This document shows positions 14,085 through 25,682 of a stretch of DNA of 64,000 nt, piece after piece. The notes below the pieces were generated by a model. That model was not told the DNA's origin. It did not search any database and saw nothing but the letters and a program-made list of their open reading frames with translations. The stretch spans positions 2,591,501-2,655,500 of the forward strand of contig CP012809.1 of assembly GCA_001936135.1 (NCBI GenBank). Reading direction: 5' to 3'. The DNA comes from Saccharomycopsis fibuligera x Saccharomycopsis cf. fibuligera (taxonomy: Eukaryota; Ascomycota; Saccharomycetes; Ascoideales; Saccharomycopsidaceae). Numbering within the stretch: the stretch's first letter is position 1; each line of letters opens with the position of its first letter. The position numbers and the translations under genes were made by a program.

Positions 14085-15458
14085 TTTTGGGTCTATTACG
14101 CGGCTATGAGGCTGCTAGTGGGGTTTTTATGAAGATTGTGTATAGTATGATAGACGGCGAAAGTTTAGCGCTGCTGATAAAGTTTGATTTATGGAGGAGG
14201 AATGAAAGTGACAGATTACTATTACTTGAATGCGGAAAAATTAATTAGCTCAAAATGGAAATGACAAGTGCTAAAAACGAGATGCTCTGGATGTAAGACA
14301 ACGAACCGGATATCTTTAAATTTCTGTTGCTATGGTACTTATTGTGGAAGGAAAAAAAAAAAACAACAACAACAGAACCTTATGAAGGCTTGTTGAGTTA
14401 GTGGCTATGATGAATATTGCGGTAGTGAGTGGATCCCTTTTGCAAGCTTTGTCGGCGCTTAGCGGTGGGAGTATAACGAGGTGGATAAAACACTGTCCCT
14501 TGGGTGCTTATGAGCTTGATTTGGTTGAAGCTATGAGCTAGATAGAGCTAGATAGAGGACGCTGGATGCTGTTGAGAGAGACCAGTGAGGGACGAGTGCC
14601 AACCGGGGTGGGGAGTTCTTTAGGAGCTGAGGGAGTGGTGATCGTGTGGTGGAGGATGTTGAAAGAGGAAGCGAAGCGCAAAGGTTAACAGTACACTGGA
14701 AGCCAAACAGACTACGGTTGTAGCGATGGTCAAAGAAAGGAAAAAAAGAGAGAAAAGACAAAAGGCGAGGCGAGCTCAACCACCGGCTCACGTGCACACG
14801 ATTACTGAGCTACGTCGTTGCACAGCGCACACAGCGCACACAGCGTAGCACAACGCTGCCGATCCTTTGTGGGATTGTGCTATGGCCTGGATGTGCTGTA
14901 GCATACATGGTGTGCGGGATGCTGTAGAGAGTCTGTAGCAGTTCATCTGGAGCAGTAAGACATAGCACTGCGCGTCCGTCAGCCAGCCCCAGCGTTGTGA
15001 TTATAATTGTAACTGCCAGCTCCTTCGACTGCTGTCTGTAGCCGACGCCGCGGCCAGCGAGAAGAATCCAGTACTACAGGTTTTGGGTGGACTGTGTACT
15101 GCGATATTCAGCCAAGTCTGTCCAGTGGATGTATACAGGAACGTCAGCAATTGCTTCAAACGATATCCGCTAGTCGTTACCGTTTGTAGCCAGCTGCTGC
15201 TGTGCGTGTCTTGTGTCTTTTGAGTGCTTTGAGTGTTTTTTTTTTTTTTTTTTTTCTTTTTGCAAGGACGCGTTCCGTATCCGTGCTTAGGATTTGCTGT
15301 TTCCGGCCGCTTTCTCTGTCTAAGTTAAATTACTGTATATATAATTGCAAAACGGACACGCAGCCAGAACGGCCAGAGCAGCCCGAGCAGCCGAGGACAG
15401 CGATCCACCCCCTGCCACCCCACACCGCACCACCTCGGGGCAGCAGCGGCAGCCATTA

Positions 15459-15489
15459 ATACAATACAATACAATACAATACAATACAA
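15459..15489 (+). repeat. ATACA pentanucleotide microsatellite
   Basis: About six tandem copies of a 5-base unit (AATAC) in the divergent promoter region. Likely polymorphic in length. Confidence 0.9.
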
Positions 15490-16104
15490 AATAATATAAC
15501 AACTATAATTATAGTCTGTACGTGCTGATTGACTGCTGTAATTACCATCCTTATCACCGCGATTGCTGCCGTAGCTGTTAAATATAGCATCCCGCATCTG
15601 TGCCAGCCACCCTGCTTCTCCACTGCCTTTACGTTTCCCGCCGATCTCCTATTTTTCAAGACTATTACTCCCAAATTCACAGATAGCCGAAGCACTGCTG
15701 CTGTCGAAGCTATTTCCATCTATAAACTATAGTAATGTGTGCTTAGCTGGAAACGGGTGCCCTTATTGCTGCCCTGCGCCTCTTTATGCGTGTGGATCGT
15801 GGCTTTAGCGCATTGATGCATTAGAAAACATGTCAGTGCATACAATTGCATACTATGTTTGATGCTCCATCGAAGGATGGGATGGGCTGAAGCTTGAGTG
15901 AACGAGACGAAGAAATGGCTTCAACTTGCAGTTTGCAGTTTGCGGTTTGCAGTTTGGATGGAAAGCTTTCAGCAGTCTGCAACCAGCATCCTTAATTTTT
16001 ATATGCTCCTGTGCAGTGTTCAGTTCACCAACCGAGCACCTTCGTCGCATATTCGTTTTCGTTTAGGTCTGCGATGAGCAGCGCACCGGAAACAAGAAAA
16101 CGGT

Positions 16105-16139
<35 letters not shown>
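16105..16139 (+). repeat. poly(A) tract of about 35 bases
   Basis: Long homopolymer about 140 bases before the SNF2-like start codon. Such dA:dT tracts usually exclude nucleosomes in yeast promoters; that role here is inference. Confidence 0.85.
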
Positions 16140-16141
<2 letters not shown>

Positions 16142-16280
16142 AACGGCTGCTGCCCGGTAAATGCTAAAAGGGCAAAGATATTGAATCTCCGTGGTGGAAT
16201 GAAATCATAGCGTTTGACAGCTTTTCAAAAAAACATTGCACCGCAATCGCACAGCTCGCCATCCTCTTTCACTGCTGTTC

Positions 16281-16596
16281 ATGGAAAAACTCACAAACAT
16301 TCTAAACTTTCCACAAAACCTCGTTCCCCTTGGTGTGCTTTATTTTTACAACCCTCCGCGCCTCAATTTGGACCTTGATGCTCCCGATGGCTGGAAATGG
16401 CTCACTTTGCCTTACAACTACAACTTGACCTATTTCTCGATAAATGATGATAGTAATGTCAGCCCTGACTCAAATCTTAACCCCAATGCAAATGATACTG
16501 CAAATGGTAAGGCAAAAACACTTTCCAACATACTTATAGACTTACGCTACTTGATTGAGCGTTGCCATGTTAGAGTCACATACAAACAGTTCCCAT

Positions 16597-16627
<31 letters not shown>

Positions 16628-19600
16628 CAACTCTAGCGACTCCATCATTGTAGCGAGAATCTACTCCATTCCTGCAGACTGCGATGGAACAAGTATTATA
16701 AAATCTCATAGACAACGGTATAAAAGAGGTAAAGGCGACCAGTGGCACGCGGGGAAATACAAACGGATCATGGGCGACTTGCTAAAAGTGTTGGACTACA
16801 GTGACAAATCGTGGGAAATTGAATCATTAGCTGGCGTATTCACAAATGATAATGATCATGGGAAACACCGCAAAGATATCTTGCTATTCCCCTGTATGCA
16901 AGAATGGCAACCTTTTTCTTCCAAATTGATCAATAATGGTCCTTATTTTACCATCAAGATATCTACAGACATGTCTGACCATGTACAGAGACTCATTTGT
17001 CATGAGTCAATCACCAGCAACACTCAGCACGATCTAGCCACAGCGTCCAACAATAAAGGCACCATAGAATCAAAATTGCTACAGATATATGATGCCATTG
17101 ATATTCTGGAAGCTAACAAGTCCCGCTTGCTACATGTTTCCCAATCAGACTATGAGTTGAATGAACTAGCCGCCGAAGTGTTTGATGACGCCATCCCTGG
17201 ACTAAAGAGCTCACTTTATCGATATCAAAAAGAATCAGTTTGTGAGATGTTGGCTAAAGAAATAACTCCGAGTGAGAACTTGATGCCTAATATAGTTTCC
17301 TTCAGCATTGTGCGGAAAATCCAGAGCCTTGTTCATGATGATAACGACACTACAAGCAGGAGTAATCACGTTAACATCATCAACAAAAACATGTACCTTG
17401 ATTTAAGAGATTTGACATTCAAGCAATCTCCAGAACATTATGGACCCGTGCGAGGGGGAATCTTAGCTGAAAATATGGGATTGGGCAAAACTTGTATCTG
17501 TTTAGCTTTAATAAGTCTAACTAAGCACCAAATCTCCACAATTCCTAGCATGTTGTATCCAACTTCCTCCTCCTTTACCTCAACTAAAGGCGAACCCCAC
17601 AACAAATCCCTAGCTATGCTTTGTGCTGATGCGGTGAAAAAAAATTCCATCCCTTGGAAGAAATATCTCGAATATCTACCAAACTCCTGCACCAAGCTTC
17701 TTCAGGCAAATCCAGCCAGCTTTCAAATTCCCCAATCCCTCTTCACCAACCGCCGACAATCAGCTCGACTTTCTTTTGCGCAAACTGCACACCCTGGGGA
17801 CACCAATCATCATCATCATCATCATAATTATCAGCAACCACAGACCAGAAAACTATACTTATGCTCAACCACGCTAATTGTCGTGCCCAATAACTTGTAC
17901 TATCAGTGGATCTCCGAAATCAAAAAGCATTGCATTGATGGACACTTACTGGTGTTGTATGTGCCGCATCACAATAAGTCTGTTAATGCAAATTATAAAT
18001 TTCCTAGTGCTTTGGAGTTAATAAAGTATGACGTGGTACTTATGGGGACATCTTCGTTCATTACTGAGTTTGATAACGCGAACTTCAGCAATAATGGAGA
18101 TAATATCGCTGACGGTGGTGACGTTGGCATTTCGCCGCTCCGTAGTGTTTATTGGAAACGTTTTATTATCGATGAGGGCCATTCCATGAGTTCCAAGATA
18201 ACCAGACTTGCGCAAATGGTTGGCGAATTGCATGCGGAAAGAAAATGGCTAGTCAGTGGTACACCCACTTCAGGAATGACTGAATTGTATGTCACTGAGG
18301 AAGTTGACAACCAATCTGTCACCACTTCCGCCGCGAATCAAAAAGGCACCAAACAGACTAAAAACAAGAAAAAGATCAAGAGCAAGAAAAATGATGACCA
18401 AATTGCTTCTTTACAAGAAAACAACAATGGCGATACAGGCTTAGAGGGCGAAAAGCAAGAATACGTTATCAAGCGTAAATTCAACGCCAAAGACGACCTC
18501 GCCAAACTTGGCCTCATTATCTCAAATTTTTTTAAAATTTCGCCATGGACTCATGATTCATCACTATTCAGCAAAACCATCACTAAGCCATTCATTGCAA
18601 ACGCATATGGATCCACCGAGAGTGTCACCAACTTACTTTCGCAGCTTGTCATTAGACACGCAATGACACATGTTGAATCAGACATCAAGTTGCCTATGTT
18701 GCATCATCGACCAGTTTTCCTCGAGCCTTCATTCCACAATAAGCTCTCCATTAACTTATTTGTTGCGGTGCTAGCGGCAAACGCAGTGACTTCTGAGCGT
18801 ACTGATCAAGATTACATGTTTCATCCAGCAAACCGCGGTTCTTTGAAACGATTGATTACCAACTTGCAAAGGTCTACGTTCCATTGGGTTGGGTTTTCCA
18901 TCAGCGATATCGAAACGTTGGTGAAAATTTGCCAGTCTGCGTTGAATAAAAAAAGGGAACCGCAAGGCGGTGAACAGACAAATGCAAACCAGCTTTATTA
19001 TTATTCGATAAAAGATCGAGTATTGTTGACAAAGTGCATAGAGTCTGCTAATGTTGCGTTGGGCAACAAATTATGGCGACTAAATTCATCGCTCCATGAG
19101 ATGTCGTATTTTGTTAGCGGGTTGCCGAGAGTATACTCCAAGAATTTTTGCGTGGACCATTTTGCCAAAAATCCAAATTCACAAAACAATGATTGTATAG
19201 TAAGCGTATACCCATACATGCAGTTAAACTCGATCCAGAATTTTTTTTTCAAGAATAGGTTTGTTAAAGACGAGCAAACTTTGAAAGAGAGGATAAGATG
19301 GCATTCTAAATTGTTTTGGAAAAAATATTGGAAAAGTCAAGATAAAAAGATTAAGAAATTTGTTAAAGATAAACACGAAGGGGAGGCAATTAATGCGGAT
19401 TTGATTCTGACTATTTCTGGTGGTGGTAAAAATGACAAGAATGGTCAATACAGACAGAGCGATGCTAATGACTATTCTAATGTGACTCTCACCACCGCCC
19501 GGAAAAGAAAAAGAAGTAGTGCTAGCAGTACCACCATTGGCAGAGACAGCAGTCGTACTACTACAGCTGGCCAGCAGAGCATTGTCGACGACAAGGCCAA

Positions 19601-20963
19601 CCACAGTCACAAAAACACAAGCAGTGGCAGTATATCTGAACTTTTCCCTTTCCCTGGACGAGCCAGCTCCGACCCAAGTCGCTCCCCATCAATAGCCCCA
19701 GTGGCCCCCAATACCACCAGCAACACCAATTTCAGTAATGATACTCCGCGCAATGCCAAAATAATAGGCACATTGTCCGCCAAGTTAAGCTACTTGGCAG
19801 CAAGACTACTAGATCATCATGTCACTGGTACCAAGAGCATAATTTTTTACCAATTTGAAGATTCAGCATACTATCTAGTGGAACTATTAGATCTATTAGG
19901 GTTGAATTACATATTGTACAGCACTTCAATTCCTGTTCAGGAGCGCAATTCCAAACTTGTGGAATTTGACCAACATGGCAACAACAGTACGGAAAATGGC
20001 AATATTCAGGGCCACGGCACCGGAATAACATTAATAATGGATTTGAAATTAGCAGCTCATGGCTTAACAATCATTTCTGCTACCAGAATGTATTTCATAA
20101 GTCCCGTTTGGAAAAAAACCATTGAGGCTCAAGCTATTAAGAGATGTCATCGAATTGGCCAAACTAGAGAAGTTGTGGTGGAAACATTGATTTTGAAGGG
20201 AACGTTGGAAGAAGAGATGTATCGGATTCGGATGCATGGCAATGAAAACAAAAAGGATAATAAAGGTAACAGCAGTGATGGTGCTATCGATGACAATCAT
20301 AATGGTGATAAAGAAGCTAATAAAGAAATGAAAAAAGACGAAGAGGAAGATATCGCAGGTGATGTTTATGACGATCATGGTATGAAACAATATTTCGAAT
20401 CCCATGCGTTCTTAGATCTAAACGACAGCAGCATAAACAACAACAGCAGCGGTAGGCGATTTGAGTATAGCGGATTCCAGGCACCAGCAATAAACCAACA
20501 ACAACGGTTAATGGTTGATATGTCTGATGCTCCGGAGTCAAACTTCTCCATGAGCAATAATCATAACAAGATTGATTTCGAAGCAAGAAGAATTGAGAGA
20601 TACATTGAAGAGTTGGAAAGTAGCAGTTATGGTTTGCTCAAACCTGTAGGTATCTTGGAAAAGGAGGCAGCAAAGAAGAAAGGAGGTGGTGGCATCAATA
20701 GTAATGGAAGATATGTTAGGAAATGGGATGTGCCGTTATTTACACAGACAGCATTACAAAAGATCAATGAGCTGCAATTGAAGACAAAGACATTTATTAA
20801 GGAGGAGCAAGTTATCAATCAGAGCTTCGCTGGGATTGACGATAATGATGCAGATAATGACAATGAAGAAGAAGATGAAGGAAAATGGAAAGGGGGAAAT
20901 TTGAAAAAGTTGAAGAACGTGGTGCGGAATCAAAACCCTAGGAAGAAGCTTCGGTTTGCTTGA
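16281..20963 (+). CDS. SNF2-family ATPase/helicase, family member not identified
   Basis: Predicted nuclear DNA translocase of 1560 aa. The frame is open further upstream, but the first ATG is at 16281. Helicase motifs: I at residue about 395-404 (ENMGLGKTC); Ia LIVVPNNLYYQW; II DEGH at 631-634; III VSGTPT at about 657; a large insertion of roughly 500 residues between the two RecA lobes; then IV SIIFYQF at about 1183 and VI RCHRIGQTREV at about 1287-1297. The DEGH box and HRIGQ place it in the Rad5/Rad16-like part of SNF2, but I see no RING finger in the insertion. A run of eight CTG codons at 16599-16622 would be poly-Leu in the standard code but poly-Ser in the CUG-Ser clade. It could be related to Irc20/Rad5-type proteins; I do not assign a gene name. 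Confidence 0.85.
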
Positions 20964-21189
20964 ATGGGAAATGTGAGTAAAAGTGATGGTAACCTTTATT
21001 TTGTACATTAATACTAATAATGATGCTGTACAATAGACAATAAACTTTGCGACTTTAATTACAGAAAATATAGTAAAATAAGTAAGAAGGAGAGTCCAAA
21101 CTCTAGAATATTGAGCTCAAATTTATATTACAACCCATACAATGAACATTACAGCACTATTCTCACCATTCACCACCAATAACAATTAC
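20964..21189. other. short convergent gap
   Basis: Facing 3' regions of the SNF2-like gene and the U5-40K gene. Nothing else seen. Confidence 0.6.
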
Positions 21190-22511
21190 TTACACCTCTC
21201 GGACAATTAATGTTCCATCAGTAGAACACGACAACACCACATTTTCCACTGGGTGCAAATCCACATCCACCACCGTACCTCTATGGCCATATAACTTACC
21301 GAGCAATTTCTGCGTTTCAAAATCCCACACTGCCACTGACTTGTCAGCTGATCCAGCAAAGATCAAGTTTTGCTTCTTTTTCTTATTGCTGCCACCAAAC
21401 TGTTTCAACTGGGCCCTGATTAGCAATTTTTCATCGTTTGCAGCAGTAGCGTTGGTTGTGGTGCCATCTTCTTGTTCAGCGATGTTGAAGAGGGCCGGCT
21501 GTACTCTTTGTGCATCTCTCGATAAGTTGGTGCTAGCATCGTAGGCTCTTACCGTGCCATCCATAGACTGTGATATTAATATTGAGCTATCATCGCCATC
21601 ACCGTTACTATTATTATTATAATTATTATTAGTGTTATTGTCACGATTATTATTAATGGCCAATGACGTCACAGCATCAGAATGCGGCGTTTCTATTTGA
21701 TAATATGGCTCACTTGAATTCCTCAAATCATAAGCATGCACAGTTGGGTCTATTCCTGATGTGTAAATTAAACTTCCACCAGAAACGCTATTTGAGTTCC
21801 CGGAAACCACTGTAAGTAATGGATAATCGGTTTTGATATCTGCCACATAACTTTTACTTCTGGTATCCCATATGCAAACGTATCCATCATCAGCCACGCT
21901 AGCCAACAAATCACCGCCGTTGGCATGGCTATTGCTTGGTATTTGGTAATCACTAGGCAACCAAGTGACCTCGTTAACCGTGAGTTCGTGACCTTGGAAT
22001 TTACGCAATCTTTTGCCTGTTGCTATATCCCAAAGTCCTACTGTTTTGTCCGCGCTAGCGGTGGCTATTGTCTCGCCATCACTGGACCAACGCAAAGAGG
22101 TGATTGCGCTTTTATGACCACTAAGCCTAGCATAATTTACCGGTATATTGCCGGCATTATCATTGTTGGAGCTGGAGTTCTTCTCGTTACTGTGGAAGAT
22201 GTTGGTTAGTGGTGTATTCCATAAGAATAATTGTTTATCAGCACCGCCGGAGGCAATTATTGATCCATCGGGACTGAATCGCGAAGTTAAAACAAAGCTG
22301 GAATGGCCTTCTAGTACAAGCGAGTCACTTAGTAAAGATGAAGTGCGGTTTGATTGGCCCTAAAATATTTACAAAAGGTTAGTAAATTGTCAGTAGACAC
22401 ACGCAAAGATATTGGGCGGGGTTTCTGGTAAATAGAGCAGCGGAAAATACGTACGTTTTGAGATACGTAGTCCTGAGGAGAACTGAGCTTCTGTCTTTTT
22501 ACAAGAGACAT
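21190..22511 (-). CDS. U5 snRNP 40 kDa WD40 protein, spliced
   Basis: Seven-bladed WD40 protein of the U5 snRNP (human SNRNP40, fission yeast Spf38/Cwf17), a partner of Prp8 in the spliceosome. Exons are 22455-22511 and 21190-22359, giving 408 aa. The donor GTACGT starts at 22454, the branch point TACTAAC lies at 22378-22384 (minus strand), and the 95-bp intron is phase 0. The start MSLVKRQKLSSPQ resembles the KRPRL region of SNRNP40. Repeats are visible as LEGHSSFV, LSGHKSAITSLRW, TASADKTVGLWD, ADDGYVCIWDTRS, DPTVHAYDLR, MDGTVRAYD and GSADKSVAVWD, ending TDGTLIVREV as in the human protein. Low-complexity Asn and Lys inserts lie between blades. Saccharomyces lacks this subunit, so its presence points away from that lineage. 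Another WD40 protein cannot be wholly excluded. Confidence 0.85.
22360..22454 (-). other. intron of U5-40K gene
   Basis: A 95-base intron with donor GTACGT, branch point TACTAAC and acceptor TATTTTAG, phase 0 after codon 19. Confidence 0.9.
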
Positions 22512-22903
22512 GGAGATGTGATGGCAAGTGGTGCTATAAAGATTAGATTTGAGCTGTTTTGCTCAGACAAGACGATGATGTGCAGCAGTATATTTTGATT
22601 ATTTATATTGATTGTTTCTCTGGATGGAAGAAAAGTAAAAAAATAAAAAAAATAAAAAAACACCCCGGGAGGATCCAGTGGCTCGGGTGCAATGGGCGAG
22701 GCTGTCGGGGAAGCGACTGCAGTCACAACATGAGCATCAACAGAAACAGATCAAGCAACAAGCGGCTGCCCCTGAATCGTTCCACTATATATATATATAT
22801 ATAGCCACTCTGTAGAATGATTATTTTCTGACCAGAAATTCAGCAAATAAGTATTAGCCAAACAGCCAACAATATATACCACAACTTTCAAACACACACC
22901 AGA
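22512..22903. promoter_or_regulatory. bidirectional promoter, U5-40K and INH1
   Basis: Divergent 392-bp promoter. An alternating TA tract at 22784-22803 lies about 100 bases before the INH1 ATG and can serve as its TATA element. Confidence 0.6.
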
Positions 22904-23328
22904 ATGCTTATTGTATCCACTACACGCACCATTTTGATTCCCCGTGCTGTGCGCATGTCCATGGCACCACTAGCCAGAGCAGCGGTTGGCAGTGCTAAGC
23001 GCGGCTACGCCGATGGCGATACTGGCTCATACACCAGGCACGATGGCTCCTCAGATTCGTTCAATGTAAGTGTCCATTGACATTTGGCAATTTCATGTTT
23101 GCTGTTTTTTTCTTTTGATGGTCTCTTTTTGTGTTTTATGTCTTTTCTAGTGGAGATACCGAGCACATTTTTCTAACATGGCTGAACTAGAAACGGGAAA
23201 AGGCAATTGAGGACTTGTACGTGCGCCAGCAGCAAGCACAGCAGTTGAAGAAGTTGAAGGATCAGTTACAGAGTCTCAAGAAACAAAGCGACACGTTGGA
23301 GAAAGAGCTCAACAAGATTGAGGAATGA
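22904..23328 (+). CDS. INH1: INH1 ATP synthase inhibitor (IF1), spliced
   Basis: Mitochondrial matrix protein that blocks ATP hydrolysis by F1 when the membrane potential collapses. Exons are 22904-23065 and 23191-23328, giving 99 aa. The donor is GTAAGT at 23066, the branch-like TTCTAAC at 23171-23177 and the acceptor AACTAG ends at 23190. The N-terminus is a basic presequence (MLIVSTTRTILIPRAVRMS) followed by RGYADGDTGSYTRH. The inhibitory region spans the splice junction, DSFN then KREKAIEDLYVRQQQAQQLK, and aligns with SFVKRERATEDFFVRQREKEQL of Saccharomyces Inh1. The rest is a Lys/Gln/Leu coiled coil ending NKIEE. The gene is too short and too interrupted to appear as one long frame. Identity rests on this alignment from memory but is strong. 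Confidence 0.9.
23066..23190 (+). other. intron of INH1
   Basis: A 125-base intron in phase 0, just before the inhibitory KRE motif. The branch point differs from consensus at one base. Confidence 0.85.
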
Positions 23329-23957
23329 GTTTGGTTGCCTTCAATTCCACAACCTGTGACCTGCCATAGGCTTATGGCCTTAGGATGGTGTTTCTTAGCG
23401 ACTTTGCTAGCTAGCTCTTTATGTTCATTACTCTACTCTGCTGCTTTCTGTGGTTTACTTTGCTTTCCAGCTTATGTATATAGGACGGTTTATAGTTTGT
23501 ACTACTTTATGCTTTCTGTTTCCAGCGTGTTTGATCCGGTGTTGTGTGTCAAAAAAGACAACAAGTGCGGCGTAGTCTGCGAAGTAGCATCCGGTATGCC
23601 TATACTTGGCTAGAGACCAAACAGCTCAAATACAGGCTCGCCGGCACATATTACCAAGTTTATAGTTTATGTATGTCCCGCCCGGGCTCACACGCAGCTG
23701 TCAAGGCGGAACCGCGGGATGCCGCGGGCGGAGCGCTGCCAAACAGCTTCAAGTGTGCAGAGTCTCCGCGTTATCTGCGCAGATTCCAACATCACCGCGA
23801 TAATCTGTAGGCCGATTGATATCAATGACAGATGGAAACCATCTTTGGGTCCATGTGCTATATAAACACCAGCAGCGGCACTCTGGTGAGCATGTCCTGT
23901 TTGCCAGTTGCTATTCTAGCTTCATCAAGACTCAAGATTACCACACCACACAACAGA
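23329..23957. promoter_or_regulatory. XAN1 upstream region with TATA box and GATA-type sites
   Basis: No gene seen. A TATATAAA box lies at about 23859-23866, roughly 95 bases before the chosen XAN1 ATG. GATA-factor cores lie upstream (TTATC near 23772, GATAA near 23799), fitting nitrogen control of purine catabolism; that regulation is inference. A high-GC patch lies at 23680-23740. Confidence 0.55.
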
Positions 23958-25109
23958 ATGTCCTTGAAAGCGCACCCATTGCAAAACACTCCGCTCGGAG
24001 CCACTATTGAGCTTCCACCACTGGTCACAGATCCTTCTTTGCTCAACAATGACGACTTCAAGCTCCTTGAAGAAGCATTGCACAAGTACAAAGTCATAGT
24101 GATCCCAAACCAGGCTCAGCTAGCACCACATTCACAATACGTGCTCACCACGAGGTTCGACGATACCTGCGACGCGCGCGGTAACAATTACGGCCACGGG
24201 AAAACCTTCAGACATAAAGATTCAGTATTGAAGAAGGACGGCCATAGCGTGCCTTCCCAACCGCAAGTGCAAATTATTGGAAATGGCTACTGGGACGAAG
24301 ATAACGGATTGAAAGACTTCACGTTGACCCAGCCGTCTCAGCGCACATTCCATAAGGACACCTTGAGCGATGAAGAAATCGCTAATGGGCAGACCAGATT
24401 CTACAGATGGCATATTGACTCTGCATTGTATGATCTTGCTCCGCCAAAGGCCACCACGTTGCTTGGGATCCATGTCCCCGGTGAGAACGAAAAACAGAGA
24501 GTTGTTTATGAAGATACCAAAGAAGAGTTACCGTTGACGAAAGGCGCCACTGCGTTCATATCTGGGGCCAATGCGTTCAACTTGCTCTCAAAACAAGATC
24601 GAGAGCTCGCTCTCAACACCACAGTGGTCTACGCTCCTCATCCATACATCTACATCGGCTCTTCAAAAGCCACGTCGGACGGGTTGACCATGGTCAGCGA
24701 GGGCAAAGAGCCACCATTCAGCGAACTCCCAGAGTGGGAAGAAGCCAAAGTGAAGAAATTGCCGTTAGTGTGGACCGACCCAATCACCGGCGAGCACTCA
24801 TTGCAGGTGCACGGCTGCTGCTTGTACAAGTTGGTGAGAAACCAGACCGGCGAGCAATTGAGTTTGGCAGAATCCAGACAAGAAGTTTACAGACTTATGA
24901 GGCCAGCTATCGGCCCACAACATGTGTACGCTCATAGTTGGAAAGCCGGAGATTTGGTGATTTTCTCCAACAGACAAGTATGGCATTCAGTCACTGGGGA
25001 GTTTAGCAAGGAAGAAAAGCGGTTGATGCACCAGTGTAACATTGCCTCAGGGGAAGACCCTGTGTGCGAGGGACACCCGGTGGTGACTGATGTGAAGGTC
25101 GGCAGCTAG
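23958..25109 (+). CDS. XAN1: XAN1 alpha-ketoglutarate-dependent xanthine dioxygenase
   Basis: Fe(II)/2-oxoglutarate enzyme of the TauD family that converts xanthine to uric acid in place of xanthine dehydrogenase, allowing purines to serve as nitrogen source. The 383-aa product has the facial triad H152-x-D154 (in RWHIDSALYDL) and H343 (in RQVWHSVTGEF), at nearly the same positions as in Aspergillus XanA. Other family stretches are PPKATTLLGIHVPG and KGATAFISGANAF. The frame is open to an earlier ATG at 23832, but a TATA box falls inside that extension, so the ATG at 23958 is preferred. It is a single exon. A sulfonate or other TauD dioxygenase is the alternative, less likely given the SALYDLAPPK motif. 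Confidence 0.88.
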   Translation: MSLKAHPLQNTPLGATIELPPLVTDPSLLNNDDFKLLEEALHKYKVIVIPNQAQLAPHSQYVLTTRFDDTCDARGNNYGHGKTFRHKDSVLKKDGHSVPSQPQVQIIGNGYWDEDNGLKDFTLTQPSQRTFHKDTLSDEEIANGQTRFYRWHIDSALYDLAPPKATTLLGIHVPGENEKQRVVYEDTKEELPLTKGATAFISGANAFNLLSKQDRELALNTTVVYAPHPYIYIGSSKATSDGLTMVSEGKEPPFSELPEWEEAKVKKLPLVWTDPITGEHSLQVHGCCLYKLVRNQTGEQLSLAESRQEVYRLMRPAIGPQHVYAHSWKAGDLVIFSNRQVWHSVTGEFSKEEKRLMHQCNIASGEDPVCEGHPVVTDVKVGS

Positions 25110-25682
25110 AGATGGTTTAGCACAGATTATGTATAATATAAAATGATATAATATAATATGATATGATATAGTGTAATAACCACTGATCTTTGATACACCT
25201 CACCTCACCTCTAAAGCTGTAGCGACCCGTGGAGAGAAGAAACATACCGGCAAGTTGGGTCTCTGCCCCTACCTGCAGCACAACGTATTGGCAAGCATTG
25301 CTCTGCAAAAGCCTCCACAGGGCGGTCACCCGCCAATTCCAACTTATACAGTTGCCAGCCACAAGTCTTTTTGCCAGGTACAGCCGCCAGGGGCTAACTT
25401 GCCTCACAATTATTGTCTAGCAGTAACAGACCGCTTTCTGCGCTTAGCGGCAGCAGCAGCAGCAGTATTAAACAGCGGCCATCGATGGATTCCATCGCCC
25501 GCAGCAAGCCAAACCAAACCAAACCAAACCAAACCAAACCTCCCGACCGTTATTCCAGTTCACTATTTTTACTTTCATCTTTGCTCCTGGCAGAAAATAC
25601 TCAATTCCCACCTTCACTTATATACTTTATCAACTCCTCAATTTGACCAAATCCATTCTCCCCTTTCCTCCCCAGTATCGCA
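25110..25682. promoter_or_regulatory. tricalbin upstream region
   Basis: No gene recognised. It contains a short AACCAAACC-type pentanucleotide array at 25508-25540 and a possible TATA element (TTATATAC) near 25619. Confidence 0.5.

Larger units (their letters stand above)
14085..16280. promoter_or_regulatory. long divergent promoter region, BNI1 and SNF2-like gene
   Basis: About 2.2 kb without a recognisable gene between divergent start codons. It is more GC-rich than the flanks around 14780-15100, with short GCACACAGC repeats at 14823-14855. It contains a T run at 15238-15255, an ATACA pentanucleotide array at 15459-15489 and an A run of about 35 at 16105-16139. No tRNA, snRNA or other structural RNA was recognised. 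Confidence 0.5.

Noticed and set aside
14985-15130. GC-rich patch upstream of BNI1 as a possible structured RNA
   Set aside because: None of the conserved motifs of snRNA, RNase P, SRP or telomerase RNA could be seen.
23335-23613. Hydrophobic frame between INH1 and XAN1
   Set aside because: It starts at a non-ATG codon, has no family match, and lies in the INH1 3' and XAN1 promoter region.
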